In this document: positions 51,518 through 61,233 of the stretch, piece after piece
How the letters are laid out: the number at the start of each line of letters is the position of its first letter
How positions within the stretch are numbered: position 1 is the first letter of the stretch
Assembly (NCBI GenBank): GCA_907163375.1
Contig: CAJQUW010011501.1
Coordinates: forward strand, 434,001 to 498,000
Length of the DNA stretch: 64,000 nucleotides
Origin: Prostheceraeus crozeri
Taxonomy: Eukaryota; Platyhelminthes; Polycladida; Euryleptidae
Direction of reading: 5' to 3'
Translations under genes and position numbers: made by a program
Notes under the pieces: generated by a model
What the model saw: the letters and a program-made list of their open reading frames with translations, nothing else
Told to the model about the DNA's origin: nothing
Database searches by the model: none

Positions 51518-51773
51518 GACTGCGATTTCTTAAAAACTGGAGCGACATCTATCTGCGCTCTAATTTGTAATAGCTTTTGCTTAAGAAATAAAGTCATTGG
51601 TCAGAATTATGCATACGAATTGAAGCAAACGCTACTTTTTGAAGCTTTTGCTTAAACTTAAAAGCAAAAGCTTTTGCTTAAAGAAAAAGCAAATGCCAAC
51701 GCATGCGAACTTAAGCTTTTGCTTAGATTATTGAAGCAAAAGCATTTGCTTATTTTTATGCATACGGCCCATT

Positions 51774-54130
51774 GGTTCAATGAGAAAAATGGAATGTTTG
51801 TACATTAATGGCTGTAACTTCTTGAGTTAGGCCTACTGGTCTGATTGACTCAATATTTGAGATTCTGATGATTCAGGGCATGGGGATCATTTCATGTAGC
51901 CTATTCATTTCACATACAAATTCTCAGTATTGAAAAAGTTAGTCACATCACACATTTTAGTAAACCGATGAAATTCGTGGTAATTTTGTGGTTTACTTAA
52001 ATGTGTGATCTGACTAACTTTTTGAATAAAGAGAATTTCTAGGTGACATGAATAGATAAAATAATCATCATACCCCGAACCATCTATGTTTCAAATATGA
52101 AATTAATTGGGCCACTAATTCAGAAGTTGAGAGATGTTTAAATACAAAATTTATTGTTGTTCACCACTGAAGCAATGTGCCAATATGTGCTCCTCAGACA
52201 CTAAAACAGTTTGCTGCAGAATTCTGTGTTAGACGCAAACAATGCACGCTTTCAACGGGAAGCTCAGCATTCTTCCCTTTTTACTTCTATGTGTCCATTT
52301 ATGTGTACATCTATGTGTTCACCCTGGAACTTGGTATAGAGGAAGGCGATGAGAATGAGTTTGATAAAAAACCCAAAATAAGTATATAAGGGAAGTATGC
52401 AATCAAAGCATGATTTGTGGGGACATCTATGATATTACTTTTTCGCCAGCTCTTATAAGCAGTTTTATTTGATATCTCAGTTGATAACAGAAGACCATTG
52501 AATTATTAAATGGAAGGGACTGAATAGCGATGTCAAAGCAATGAATCAGCGAAAAATTACATAGTTATCCGTAGATGTTTGGAAGACAAAAATATAGATG
52601 AAGATCCATTTCTATGGTTAGAAAGTCAGAGTTGATTTGGCATAGAAATTAATTGATTGTTAAGGTACTTAATAGACGACTGTAAACCACTCATTTATTT
52701 ACGCATTGATGTGGGCGCTATATGATTGTTTTCCCATATTATTGCATTTGCCAACTTTTGCCCACTGAACACATTGTAATCTTTATCCCGAATCTACAAA
52801 TACTTCATCTTCTTGTTGATAACCAGTTGTGCATGCATTCATTGATCAGTTTTAGATTTCGATTCACTAAAATGATCACTAAAGCATCGATATATCACTT
52901 AAATGATTGATAGTTAGTGATCGGTCTGATGCAAATAAGGAAAAATCAGCAAAGTTGTCCATCAGCAAACTTGGGATGAAATATGAAGAGCTTGATGAAT
53001 TTCATATAGGAATCAATTGGAAAATTGGCTTGTTGCCAAAAATTTTAGCCACAGTAACTTTTTGAAATTGGTAAATATGAATTTCTGAAAATCTTCTTGG
53101 CGAAAAAGATGGCGGACATGCCGCCAAAAAAAATACATTAGAGCAATGAGTTGATTGCACACTTAATATATTTAAACACTTTGGTCCATGTCATCATCAC
53201 AATATCACAACGATCATTACAGGGAAACCAAAATACGTCATCAGACTGACAACCAGCAGCCAGAACTAAAGACGATGAAATGAGAAAGACTAATCTCCGT
53301 TGAGAAATGGAAACTTCAATATCCTTGATCGGTAGTTTAAATATCTATGGCAATTCACAACTCGCAACGCTTAAGCTATTGTTCGATATCTTCATTAGGT
53401 AGCTGAAAGTATATAGTTTACCTCACAGAATTAGATTGCTTAAGCGTATCATTTTGCTAGAAGTGCAAGCTGATTCAAACAGATGCCACATGCAGGAACT
53501 TAATAAGTGGGCAAAAAGAAATTCTTAATACCTTACAGAGATAGGAAAAATAGTCGTGCATGGCTTGCGGATTGCTCTGAACTCCTTCAAAATGCTCCGA
53601 TCGCCACGACTCCTTCAGATTCGAAGAATTCAGATCATTGCGCAAAAGTTTTCTCGATAATGTTGAGTCCTCCGATCATTTTAAAAAAAAGTTAGCAGGC
53701 GCATGAAAAAAACGTTCACAAACTTCTCTGTAGAACTTGACATCGTCTGTGTCTCTTTGCTATGTGATCCGGTTGATAACAGTCACTGAAACTTTGCACA
53801 TTTTGGCGTGTTTAATGGTGAACTGGCTGCTCATTGTTCGATTGCTATGGCATTTAGTCAGGAGATTGTGCCATTTCATTAACGTTACATGTTCCAATGC
53901 TTCCCTTCTAGTCAAACGGAAGAAGAGACGACCTGTCTAGTTATGTGGTTTACCTACAAGTAGGCTACCTAAAGTACATGTCATGCCAATAATTTAAAAG
54001 CAATATTTTACTTATATGACTTTCAATCTTTTGAAATACATAAGTTTTTACTTATTTTGTTAATTTCATCTAATACAATGATGCGCACATATAGTGTATG
54101 CCAAACATTATATGATCAGCGAAATAGGCC
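51774..54130. other. Intergenic, nothing recognised
   Basis: AT-rich sequence with short ORFs and no recognised domain. Two phrases near 51940-52030 are roughly inverted (GTTAGTCACATCACACATTT and AAATGTGTGATCTGACTAAC), suggesting a small foldback. Confidence 0.4.
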
Positions 54131-55690
54131 TAGAGTAGTAAGCAAGTGACAAACACTCGACCGGCGCGCCCCCCCTCTGGCACGGCAGAGTGTCGTGGTC
54201 GGCCGCCGTGGTGCTTCGGGTCTGACCCCCCCCCTCTGGAACGACAGAGGTTGTGGTCTGTCGTGGTGTGCCGGCCAGGTTGGTTCACGTTCACAACATG
54301 TTCGCTGACTCCCCCCCCCTCTGGAACGACAGAGATTGTGGTCTGTCGTGGTGTGCCGGCCAGGTTGGTTCACGTTCACAACATGTTCGCTGACCCCCCC
54401 GCCTCTGCAACGACAGAGTGTGAGACTCGGGTGAGTTGGTCCGACCGCCTGCTTGACGTGGGCGACCGTCCAGGTTGACGTGGGCGACCGTCTAGGTTGA
54501 CGTGGGCGACCGTCTAGGTTGACGTGGGCGACCGTCTAGGTTGTCGTGGATGGTGAAATGGTTGCCAGATTCGGATTCAGCGTAAAATTCTGCATCGGTA
54601 GGGTGATTTCCAGCTCAATCGGCGAGAAAAAATTTTTCTTCAAAATTTTAACAGAGTTAGAATTTGGGACGTTTTGGTGTGTAGCGCCCAAACGAAGCAT
54701 CGGATGAGAAAACGGAGGCCAGATTCGGATTCAGCGTGAAATTCTGCATCGGTATGGTGAGTTTCAAGTCAATCGGAGAGAAAAATTTTCGCTGACGTCC
54801 CCCCCCTCTGGACAGCTTGCTTCGATTTTGGCTTCCAGTGGACGGATTTTGTCGTGCGATAGCTCGTTTGAAAGCTAAGAGTGAGACAAATTCAGTGAAA
54901 GAATCGGCTTGTTCCTATCTGTCTTCGTTCAAAAGTTAGAGCGGTTACAAGATTTTAGGTCGGAGCTCGCTCACCTGAAAAAATCCTAAGTGTCAGAGTG
55001 GCTTTGTATGGGTAAAATTTTGAAAATTTTCCAAAGTGTGGAATTTCGACCTGGGACCGTCACCAAAACATTTTTCATCAAATTTCACTGACCTCCCCCC
55101 CCCTCTGGACAGCTTGCTTCGATTTTGCCTTCCAGTGGACGGATTTAGTCGTGCGATAGCTCGTTTGAAAGCTAAGAGTGAGACAAATTCAGTGAAAGAA
55201 TCGGCTTGTTCCTATCTGTCTTCGTTTAGATGTGAGACGCCATTTAAGATTTTGGGACATTGGCGAAAAACGACAGAGTTAGAATTTGGCACGTTTTGGT
55301 GTGTAGCGCCCAAACGAAGCATCGGATGAGAAAACGGAGGCCAGATTCGGAATCAGCGTGAAATTCTCTATCTGTATGGTGAGTTTCAAGTCAATCGGCG
55401 AGAAAAAGTTTCGCTGACCCCCCCCTCTGGACAGCTTGCTTCGATTATGACTTCCAGTGGACGGATTTTGTCGTGCGATAGCTCGTTTGAAAGCTAAGAG
55501 TGAGACAAATTCACTGAAAGAATCGGCTTGTTCCTATCTGTCTTCGTTTAGATGTGAGACGCCATTTAAGATTTTGGGACATTGGCGAAAAACGACAGAG
55601 TTAGAATTTGGGACGTTTTGGACTCTAGCTTCAAAACGAAGCATCGGATGGGAAAACGGATTTCAGATTTGGAATCAGCTTGATGTTATT
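54131..55690. repeat. GC-rich nested tandem repeats, likely Polinton terminal region
   Basis: Three layers of repeats occur. An about 85-bp unit (CTCTGGAACGACAGAG...ACATGTTCGCTGAC) recurs from about 54226 to 54410. A 22-bp unit GTTGACGTGGGCGACCGTCT recurs four times at about 54451-54540. A unit of about 300 bp starting CTCTGGACAGCTTGCTTCGA occurs at about 54806, 55103 and 55427. Runs of C followed by CTCTGG stand before most units (seven sites). Internal repeats are known in Polinton terminal inverted repeats. ORFs through this block reflect the repeats. Confidence 0.75.
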
Positions 55691-55692
55691 GT

Positions 55693-55740
55693 CCAATGAG
55701 GATCATCATCCAATGAGAATCAAGCATTTCTGTATAAATA
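55693..55740 (+). promoter_or_regulatory. CCAAT/TATA promoter of the Polinton plus-strand genes
   Basis: Two CCAAT boxes (55693-55697 and 55710-55714) precede a canonical TATAAATA (55733-55740). The TATA box sits 98 bp before an ATG (55839) that is immediately followed by GTAAGT. The arrangement is that of a strong pol II core promoter pointing into the element. Confidence 0.65.
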
Positions 55741-55838
55741 GCGAGCCTTCCACAGTGAGAATCATTCCATCGTTGAATCATACGAGTGACGGACGCACAT
55801 TTTCTCTCTCTAGTTCCCTGTTCTATTATCCAACTAAA

Positions 55839-55937
55839 ATGGTAAGTCGCTACTTTCCTCCCTCTCCTCCCTTGAACGTAAACTTAATACAATCTTTTTT
55901 CATTTTCATGCATCTACTCCATCTGCTGCACTAGTAG
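55839..55937 (+). other. Start codon followed at once by a candidate intron
   Basis: ATG (55839-55841) is followed directly by a donor GTAAGT (55842-55847). A pyrimidine-rich stretch (tttcctccctctcctccc) lies inside the candidate intron. Two acceptors are possible, ending at 55934 or 55937. The second would place GACAAAATGGCGG after the ATG. This would make a one-codon first coding exon; not confirmed. Confidence 0.4.
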
Positions 55938-56615
55938 GACAAAATGGCGGTCAAACGTTACAAGGTTCGCTACGGTCAGATCATCTACAACTGAGGCCAG
56001 TGGAAGAAACAACCAAGGTACATAATCCTACACCGCTACAGCGTAAATTTAAACAAGTCTTGCGTTATGACGATCATAGCGTAGTACTCCAAACGGGAAT
56101 GCTCCCTTCCACGGATGTCAAGATAATGCGCAATCAGTATGGGGACTACATACTGATCCCCGTGAGTCCGTACATTCGCCACCAACTTGATATTATTGAG
56201 GAGTACGTGACATTAAAAATGGACATTCCTACTCCTCTTGCTCAAAGAGTGGAAGGCGAGAGATGACAAAGATACTCCCTATAGAAAGATTTGGGATGGT
56301 AATCACATTTGCCTACCGGTATCACATTGGTGTACTTACTATAAGAAGGAGGGAGATCAATCAATAGCCATCAGATGTGATGAGCTCGGAGAAGGTACTT
56401 GGGATATCCTTTTCAAAGTGAATGGGCTATATTATGGTCAACACAAGGATAATAAAATAGCCTCTCTCTCCATGCATATGGAATCCATCCTATATATTCC
56501 AAAACCACCCAACGTGGACGACATAATTGATCAAATCCTTAACAGCAGTGGTACGAAGCGCAAGTCGGAGAAGAATGCTACATCAAAACGCAAATCAAAG
56601 AAGGAGAATTACTAG
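55938..56615 (+). pseudogene. Polinton protein of unknown function, one frameshift
   Basis: A frame open through 56266 shows VLRYDDHSVVLQTGMLPSTD and QYGDYILIPVSPYIRHQLD. From 56238 an overlapping frame carries on with WKARDDKDTPYRKIWDGNH, ILFKVNGLYYGQHKDNK and a basic tail (KRKSKKENY), ending at 56615. The two overlap by about 29 nt, so a single-base indel probably split one gene of about 200 residues. I do not recognise the family. The VNGLYYGQHKDNK segment with a basic tail faintly suggests a nucleic-acid-binding protein. The start may lie in the upstream spliced ATG; no ATG stands at the start of the frame. Confidence 0.5.
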
Positions 56616-56775
56616 CCCTTTCCTAACTCTACCCTATGACAATTCGCTTATGTGCTTTGAGTGTCGTAGACGTGGTCTTATTAGATACATTTTACTTCTT
56701 CGTTGCCATCATATCATTTGTGTATTTTGTCGTGAAAAGCATCGATGTAATTCTTCATTTTGTAATATGTTATAG
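56575..56775 (+). CDS. Small RING-like zinc-finger protein
   Basis: Starting at ATG 56575 the ORF has 66 residues; a shorter start at 56650 keeps the finger. The Cys/His spacing is C27-x2-C30, C44-x-H46-x2-C49-x2-C52, then C58 and C63, close to the C3HC4 RING pattern with a compact last pair. It overlaps the end of the previous gene in another frame. RING proteins are commonly ubiquitin ligases. With so short a domain, function and even expression are uncertain. Confidence 0.45.
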   Translation: MLHQNANQRRRITSPFLTLPYDNSLMCFECRRRGLIRYILLLRCHHIICVFCREKHRCNSSFCNML

Positions 56776-56826
56776 AACGCTTCCTTAGATGTGTAATTTC
56801 CGTTTTAGGCTTCTATCATCATTTTT

Positions 56827-57349
56827 ATGGATTGTGAGGGTGAACCTGTACAGGAGCTCAGTGCTATTGCTATGAACAATTGGACATATCAGATTGTTAG
56901 TGTCTATCATCAACATGCCAACTGCGATCCCAATGTTGATCAATGGGCGAAAACACATTCATGGACTTAATCTGAAATATTTGCAAGACTATGGCTTTTC
57001 TTGTGAGAGTGCTCTTCTTATTGACTTTAAACGATGGTTAGCTGCTTTCAATGTTATACGCATCTTTTGTAATAATCCTGGTAAGGAGAGGAAAGTATTT
57101 CCCAATCTAATCATTGATGATATTTTGCTCCCGCCTTGGGATAGTAGAGTGAATCAACATTATCATGAAGTCACGAAACGTTTTAAGGATTTGTGTGTTC
57201 CTATTTTGTCTGTTCGTTGTAGTAGCTACGTTCATAACCAATGCTTCTTTCCTCCTTACCTCAACACTGCCAAAGTCCTGTATGGTTATCATTGCTCGCT
57301 GTATGATAGTTACCAGCTGTATCTATTTTATCTCTTTCAAAACCATTGA
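56827..57349 (+). pseudogene. DEDDh exonuclease-like protein, one frameshift
   Basis: ATG at 56827 opens MDCEGEPVQELSAIAMNNW, with a D-x-E first exonuclease motif followed by a QELSAI strand. The frame stops at 56970. From about 56950 another frame continues with HIHGLNLKYLQDYGFS, FKRWLAAFNVIRIFCNN, LPPWDSRVNQHYHE and GYHCSLYDSYQLYLFYL. The last has the H-x4-D spacing of the DEDDh motif III. The shift lies near an AAAA run at about 56950. DnaQ-type DEDDh enzymes are 3'-5' exonucleases. Similar proteins are, as I recall, frequent in Polintons, but this is from motif memory. Confidence 0.6.
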
Positions 57350-57378
57350 TTTATAATGCATGCTTGTTACCGTTATTC

Positions 57379-57384
57379 AATAAA
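57379..57384 (+). terminator. Polyadenylation signal AATAAA
   Basis: AATAAA lies 30 bp after the exonuclease-like frame and 60 bp before the next start codon. It is suitably placed to end a transcript of the first gene group. Confidence 0.4.
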
Positions 57385-57443
57385 TGTTACTATGAGAAGA
57401 GTTGTTGTTTTCATGCAATGGATGGGTTAGATAAAGGGCGATC

Positions 57444-57853
57444 ATGTCTTTCTCAAACGACTGCGGAACATTACGTTTTCATAGGCAAAGTTTAAAAGGA
57501 GCTGTTCAAGATTATGTGATAAATTTTCATAAAGATGAGACCGACATCGAAGCAGTGGTTGATGATGCTAGCACTCTATTTCTAGAGTTAATGAATACAT
57601 TCTCTGATAGCATTATCATGGCGCGATTAGTTGCGAAAATTAAGTTTAGTCATTTTGGAAAGGAAGAGGTGGAAAGTCGCTCTTTCCATTTTGCTTCTTA
57701 TTCAATGGAAGTGGTAGATCACCCCAAGAATTTTTTAAAAGACATATGATAAAAATTGCCGAACGTCTTAACGCATTTAACCATCATGGTAGCAGTCTAG
57801 TGATTGAAGCGATTTCAGATATTCACATTCAACTTTCCATAAAGAAAAATTGA
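57444..57853 (+). pseudogene. Small Polinton protein of unknown function, probably frameshifted
   Basis: ATG 57444 opens a 101-residue frame containing LKGAVQDYVINFHKDE and a Phe/Ser-rich end. At its last codons a second frame begins (ATG 57746) and reads ERLNAFNHHGSSLVIEAISD to a stop at 57853. In other Polintons I associate a LxxFNxxGSxLVI pattern with a domain ahead of a polymerase or helicase-like protein. Here it is a short stand-alone piece. Assignment is weak. Confidence 0.4.
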
Positions 57854-57855
57854 AA

Positions 57856-58179
57856 ATGCAGTGGTACTTGATTGTAGCACAACTGGTTTTCGAGCTATGT
57901 CTGCTCACTCTCGAAGTATATTCCTTCTGTACATGCGTCTATTATTTAGAAAAGGCTAGCAAATTCATATCTTCAAAAAGACTTGCTATAGACATCAGTA
58001 ACGGTGAAACTATGTGTTGCGATGTATGTAAGCGAAAGGATGGAAATGAAAAGCGCATCTTCAAGAGATGTAAGCATGCTTTTTGTCAACGCTGTTTCAT
58101 ACGTAATTGCATTCAACTTTGCCAATGTAACCACTGTGATATTGCTCATTTCGAGTGTCACTTATGTCGCAATAGTTAG
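57856..58179 (+). CDS. Membrane-anchored RING finger protein (C3HC4)
   Basis: The ORF has 107 residues from ATG 57856. Residues 3-30 are strongly hydrophobic (LIVAQLVFELCLLTLEVYSF), likely a membrane segment. A complete C3HC4 set follows: C55, C58, C72, H74, C77, C80, C91, C94, with extra Cys at 101 and 104. RING domains recruit E2 enzymes for ubiquitin transfer. In viruses such membrane RING proteins often act on host factors, but the target here is unknown. It is intact and lies just before the basic core-like gene. Confidence 0.65.
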   Translation: MQWYLIVAQLVFELCLLTLEVYSFCTCVYYLEKASKFISSKRLAIDISNGETMCCDVCKRKDGNEKRIFKRCKHAFCQRCFIRNCIQLCQCNHCDIAHFECHLCRNS

Positions 58180-58230
58180 TACCTATGCAAATGTGGTAAA
58201 GATAGGTTTTAGCAAAGACTAACACGGAAA

Positions 58231-58587
58231 ATGGCGAAACGTAAAATGACGAAACGTAAAAGTCAAAAGTTTTCTTCAGCCATTCAAGCTTTCCGACGAA
58301 TGAAAGCAAATCAGCGATACAATGCTATACGACATGCTAACGATAAATTCATTTGTGAAATTATTTCTCATGTGAGGAAGTTGAGGACGAAGAAATTAGC
58401 GCCAAAACAACGAAAGTTACTTAAGCGATATGCTACGAAATTGCGTTTCATCTCCAATCCTAAAGTCGCCCTTCAAAGAAAGAGGAAAACTCTAACACAA
58501 AAGGGCGGTTTCCTTTCAGCAATACTTCCAATGATAGCTCCTGCCGTGGGCAACCTATTGGGTAATATCTTTGGCTCTAAGCGTTAA
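58231..58587 (+). CDS. Basic core-like protein with hydrophobic Gly-rich tail
   Basis: The 118-residue ORF starts at ATG 58231 and is intact. The first 85 residues are very rich in Lys/Arg (MAKRKMTKRKSQKF, KLAPKQRKLLKRYATKLRFI). The C-terminus turns hydrophobic and amphipathic (QKGGFLSAILPMIAPAVGNL). The layout resembles Polinton and adintovirus virion proteins that combine DNA binding with membrane activity. It ends just before the ATPase gene. Expected role: genome condensation or entry; inferred. Confidence 0.6.
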   Translation: MAKRKMTKRKSQKFSSAIQAFRRMKANQRYNAIRHANDKFICEIISHVRKLRTKKLAPKQRKLLKRYATKLRFISNPKVALQRKRKTLTQKGGFLSAILPMIAPAVGNLLGNIFGSKR

Positions 58588-58618
58588 TTATGCAAATGTT
58601 GAATCTCAAAGTAATAAA

Positions 58619-59236
58619 ATGGATTTCAGACTTCAATGTGATAAAGTTCTGACTGTATCAGGTCCATCTCATGCAGGTAAAACTGTTTTCACGCTGAATT
58701 TATTGGATAAAAGAAGGGAGTTGTTTAAGGAACCTATCAATCGAGTGATTTGGTGTTATGGTATTTATCAACCGTCGCTGTTTCAGGAATTGCAAAGTCG
58801 CAACTTTATTTGACATGAAGGAATTATTCCAGTGGATAAACTTCAGTCTAATGATGTTGTTGTATTGGATGATTTATTAAAAGAAAGTAAGAATTCAAAA
58901 GATGTTACAGATATGTTCACTCGCGCAGCACACCATAAAAGGTGTTTTATCATCTATATTACACAAAATTTGTTTCCTCATGGAAAAGAAGCTCGTACAC
59001 GAAACCTGAATACACACTATTATGCTATTTTCAAGAATCCGCGAGATAAAAGTCAATTTGAAATTTTAGCGCGACAAGTTGCACCAAGAGGATCAAAAGC
59101 CTTAATTGAAATTTTTCAAGCAGCTACTGAAAAACCATACGGTTACTTATTCATTGACTTTACGCAAGAGTGTCCGGAAGAATTTAGATTTCGAAGTGAT
59201 ATTTTGAAAACTCCCATGATTATCTACAAACTATGA
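58619..59236 (+). pseudogene. FtsK/HerA-type genome-packaging ATPase, one in-frame stop
   Basis: The frame starts at ATG 58619 and spans 206 codons including stops. Walker A is GPSHAGKT at residues 15-22. Walker B is NDVVVLDDLL and a sensor-like FIIYITQNLF follows, all typical of the A32-like packaging ATPases that pump DNA into capsids. A TGA at 58811-58813 interrupts after the SRNFI segment, and the same frame simply continues. A CGA to TGA change, common at methylated CpG, would explain it. No other break is seen. The stop codon overlaps the next ATG (ATGA). Confidence 0.85.
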
Positions 59237-59925
59237 GTTCTTATTCTCGCATGATTGTTATTCCTCAGGATGAATATGTACAATTGACTGCCATGCAGCA
59301 AGTAAAGCAACCTCTTGCAAATCAAATGTATAGGAAAGAAATAGATTATCAGCAAAATGTTCACATCAAAGATCCACATCGTGCTGTATTATTACAATCG
59401 GAAACTGTTGAGCAATTGAAAAACTTGAAGAATTAGATGCGTGACTCTGTATCGACTGCTACACCTTTAGCATCTCGCGCACATGCCATATCTCTTTTCA
59501 ACAGTATTGAGCCCCATCTCAATGTAAATGATAGAGGAGAAATCATTACAGATGAAAATAAAGTGATTGATGCTTCACGTTATGAAGACTTGATTCAGTA
59601 TGCGACACGTAGAAAGCGCCGTCAGGGCTATGTTCCACCTGGTTGGTCATACTTTCTTAAACTATTGAAAAAGCATAATGTGCCAAAATTTGCTTTAAAT
59701 AATGAGACATTGAAAGAACTTGATTCAACAGTGGCTACTACTCCAATGCCTCAGGCGATGAAAATGCCAACAAATTGGTTTAAGACGTCACCTGCTACAT
59801 CCCCTCCCATACTCACTAAGCAAACAAGAGGAAGAACTCGACGTAGATCTACATCGCCACTAAAACTGGTAAAAGGAAAACGTAAAACAGCTCCTCCTAG
59901 GAAATACATGTTCTCAGACTATTAA
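59233..59925 (+). pseudogene. Conserved Polinton structural-block protein, split by a TAG
   Basis: The frame begins at ATG 59233 with MIVIPQDEYVQLTAMQQ, reaches TAG at 59434-59436 and continues in the same frame with ATG 59437 to 59925, about 230 codons in all. The second half contains RRKRRQGYVPPGWSYFLKLL and ends in a basic, Pro-rich tail (RGRTRRRSTSPLKLVKGKRK). Proteins of this layout sit between the ATPase and the integrase in many Polintons; their function is unknown to me. The TAG may be a mutated Gln codon, or the two halves may now be separate ORFs. Confidence 0.55.
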
Positions 59926-59926
59926 T

Positions 59927-60140
59927 ATGAAGCAGATGTGTTGCTTGCCATGTAATGAGCCGCCAGAGGTGAATGTCGTTGTCACTTGCACTTGCTGCGC
60001 CAGCTCTCATAATGAAACCCTAAGCAATGTGAACACGTCGCAAAACCGCTAAAGCTAAATGCTGCAGTTGTTGTAAATGTAGAAAGGCAAGAAAACAAAA
60101 AGATGAGAAGGAGGAAAAAGAGTCAGTCGTCATCGACTGA
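59927..60140 (+). pseudogene. Small Cys-rich peptide upstream of integrase
   Basis: ATG 59927 opens MKQMCCLPCNEPPEV and VTCTCCASSHNE, stopping at 60052. In a neighbouring frame, KCCSCCKCRKARKQKDEKEE continues to 60140, overlapping the integrase start. Together they look like one Cys-rich peptide broken by a frameshift. Short Cys-rich ORFs in this position occur in other Polintons as far as I recall. No function can be assigned. Confidence 0.4.
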
Positions 60141-61192
60141 ACGTTTGAAGTCAATCTATTATGATGTAAAACATCCGGCAGGATTTGCATCTATCAAGGA
60201 ATTATCAAAAGCGAGTGGTCTTCCACAATCACAAGTGAAACGATGGTTAAAGGGTCAGGCTACCTATACACTCCACAAACAAGCGAAAAAGAAGTACCGC
60301 ACCCGCCATTATATTGTTCATGACATCGATGAACAGTGGCAAGCAGATTTGTGTGATGTTGCCTCCATTTCAAAACATAACTCGGGCAATAATTTTATTT
60401 TAACCGTCATTGATATTTTCTCGCGTTATGCGTGGGCTCAACCTTTAAAAACTAAAGAAGGGAAAGGAGTAGCAAAAGCATTCCAAACAATTTTTCGAGA
60501 AGGTCGCATTCCAAAAAGAATTCAGAGTGATCAAGGAAAAGAGTTTGAAAATCAGCATGTGACAAGATTATTTGAGAGGCATGACATTGAGTTGTTTAGT
60601 GTAAAGAGCGCTTATAAAGCTGCACTCGTTGAACGTTTTAATCGCACATTAAAAAATCGTCTGTGGCGACATTTTACTGCCAACTTGACACAAAATTGGA
60701 CAAAGGTTCTACAAGATACACTCCATGCCTACAATCACTCTATCCATCGTTCTATTGGACTCAGACCAGTAGATGTAAATGCTGACAATGTAGATAAAGT
60801 GCGCGAATCGATTCCAACGTAAACGCACTCATGTGAAAAGTGATGTGAAAATTGGCGATAAAGTTCGTATCTCAAAAGTGAAAAGTGTTTTTGCTAAAGG
60901 GTACCTCCCGAATTGGACAGAGGAGGTATTTACAGTATCAAGGATTAATCAAAAGGACTCTCCGACCACCTACAAGTTGAAAGATTACGATAACGAAGAA
61001 ATTGAGGGTAGCTTTTACCGCGATGAGATTGAGGTAGTCACTGAAAGTGAAACATATTTGGTAGAGAAAATCATTCGATGTAAAAAACGGCAAGGTGAAG
61101 AATGGTGTCTTGTTAAATGGACTGGTTATCCTTCAAGTATGAACTCTTGGATGCGTCGTGCCGACATCTTTCATCTAAGTGATCGACAGTGA
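60103..61192 (+). pseudogene. INT: Retroviral-type (RVE) integrase with C-terminal chromodomain, one frameshift
   Basis: The first frame (60103-60822) holds an N-terminal helical domain and the DDE core. Likely catalytic residues are D82 (QADLCDV), D143 (IQSDQGKEF) and E177 (ALVERFNRTLKNR), with 33 residues between the last two. After the stop at 60822 an overlapping frame goes on with VKIGDKVRISK and a chromodomain near its end (ETYLVEKIIR, CLVKWTGYPSSMNSW). This order is that of Polinton integrases, which insert the element and may read histone marks. The break near 60815 separates the two halves, so the copy is probably non-functional. Confidence 0.88.
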
Positions 61193-61233
61193 TTCATGCA
61201 AAGTTGTAACTAACAATGTTTAGGGTTTGAGCT

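Larger units (their letters stand above)
48431..51770. mobile_element. PIF/Harbinger DNA transposon, apparently complete and intact
   Basis: The terminal inverted repeats are GGGCCGTATGCATAAA (48431-48446) and the complementary TTTATGCATACGGCCC (51755-51770), flanked by a 3-bp duplication ATT. Subterminal AAGCAAAAGC/AAGCAAATGC motifs are repeated at both ends (48468-48560 and 51640-51755). The element holds the usual pair of convergent genes, a Myb/SANT-like protein and a DDE transposase, both free of breaks. Between them lies an AT-rich stretch without coding (49519-50494). Confidence 0.9.

Noticed and set aside
54131-54145. AGTAGTAAGC as the exact left tip of the Polinton
   Set aside because: Polinton ends often begin AG, but without the right end and its 6-bp duplication this cannot be fixed.
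54116-54478. ORFs in both directions through the GC-rich block
   Set aside because: Products of tandem repeats without stops; peptide similarity just follows the repeat units.
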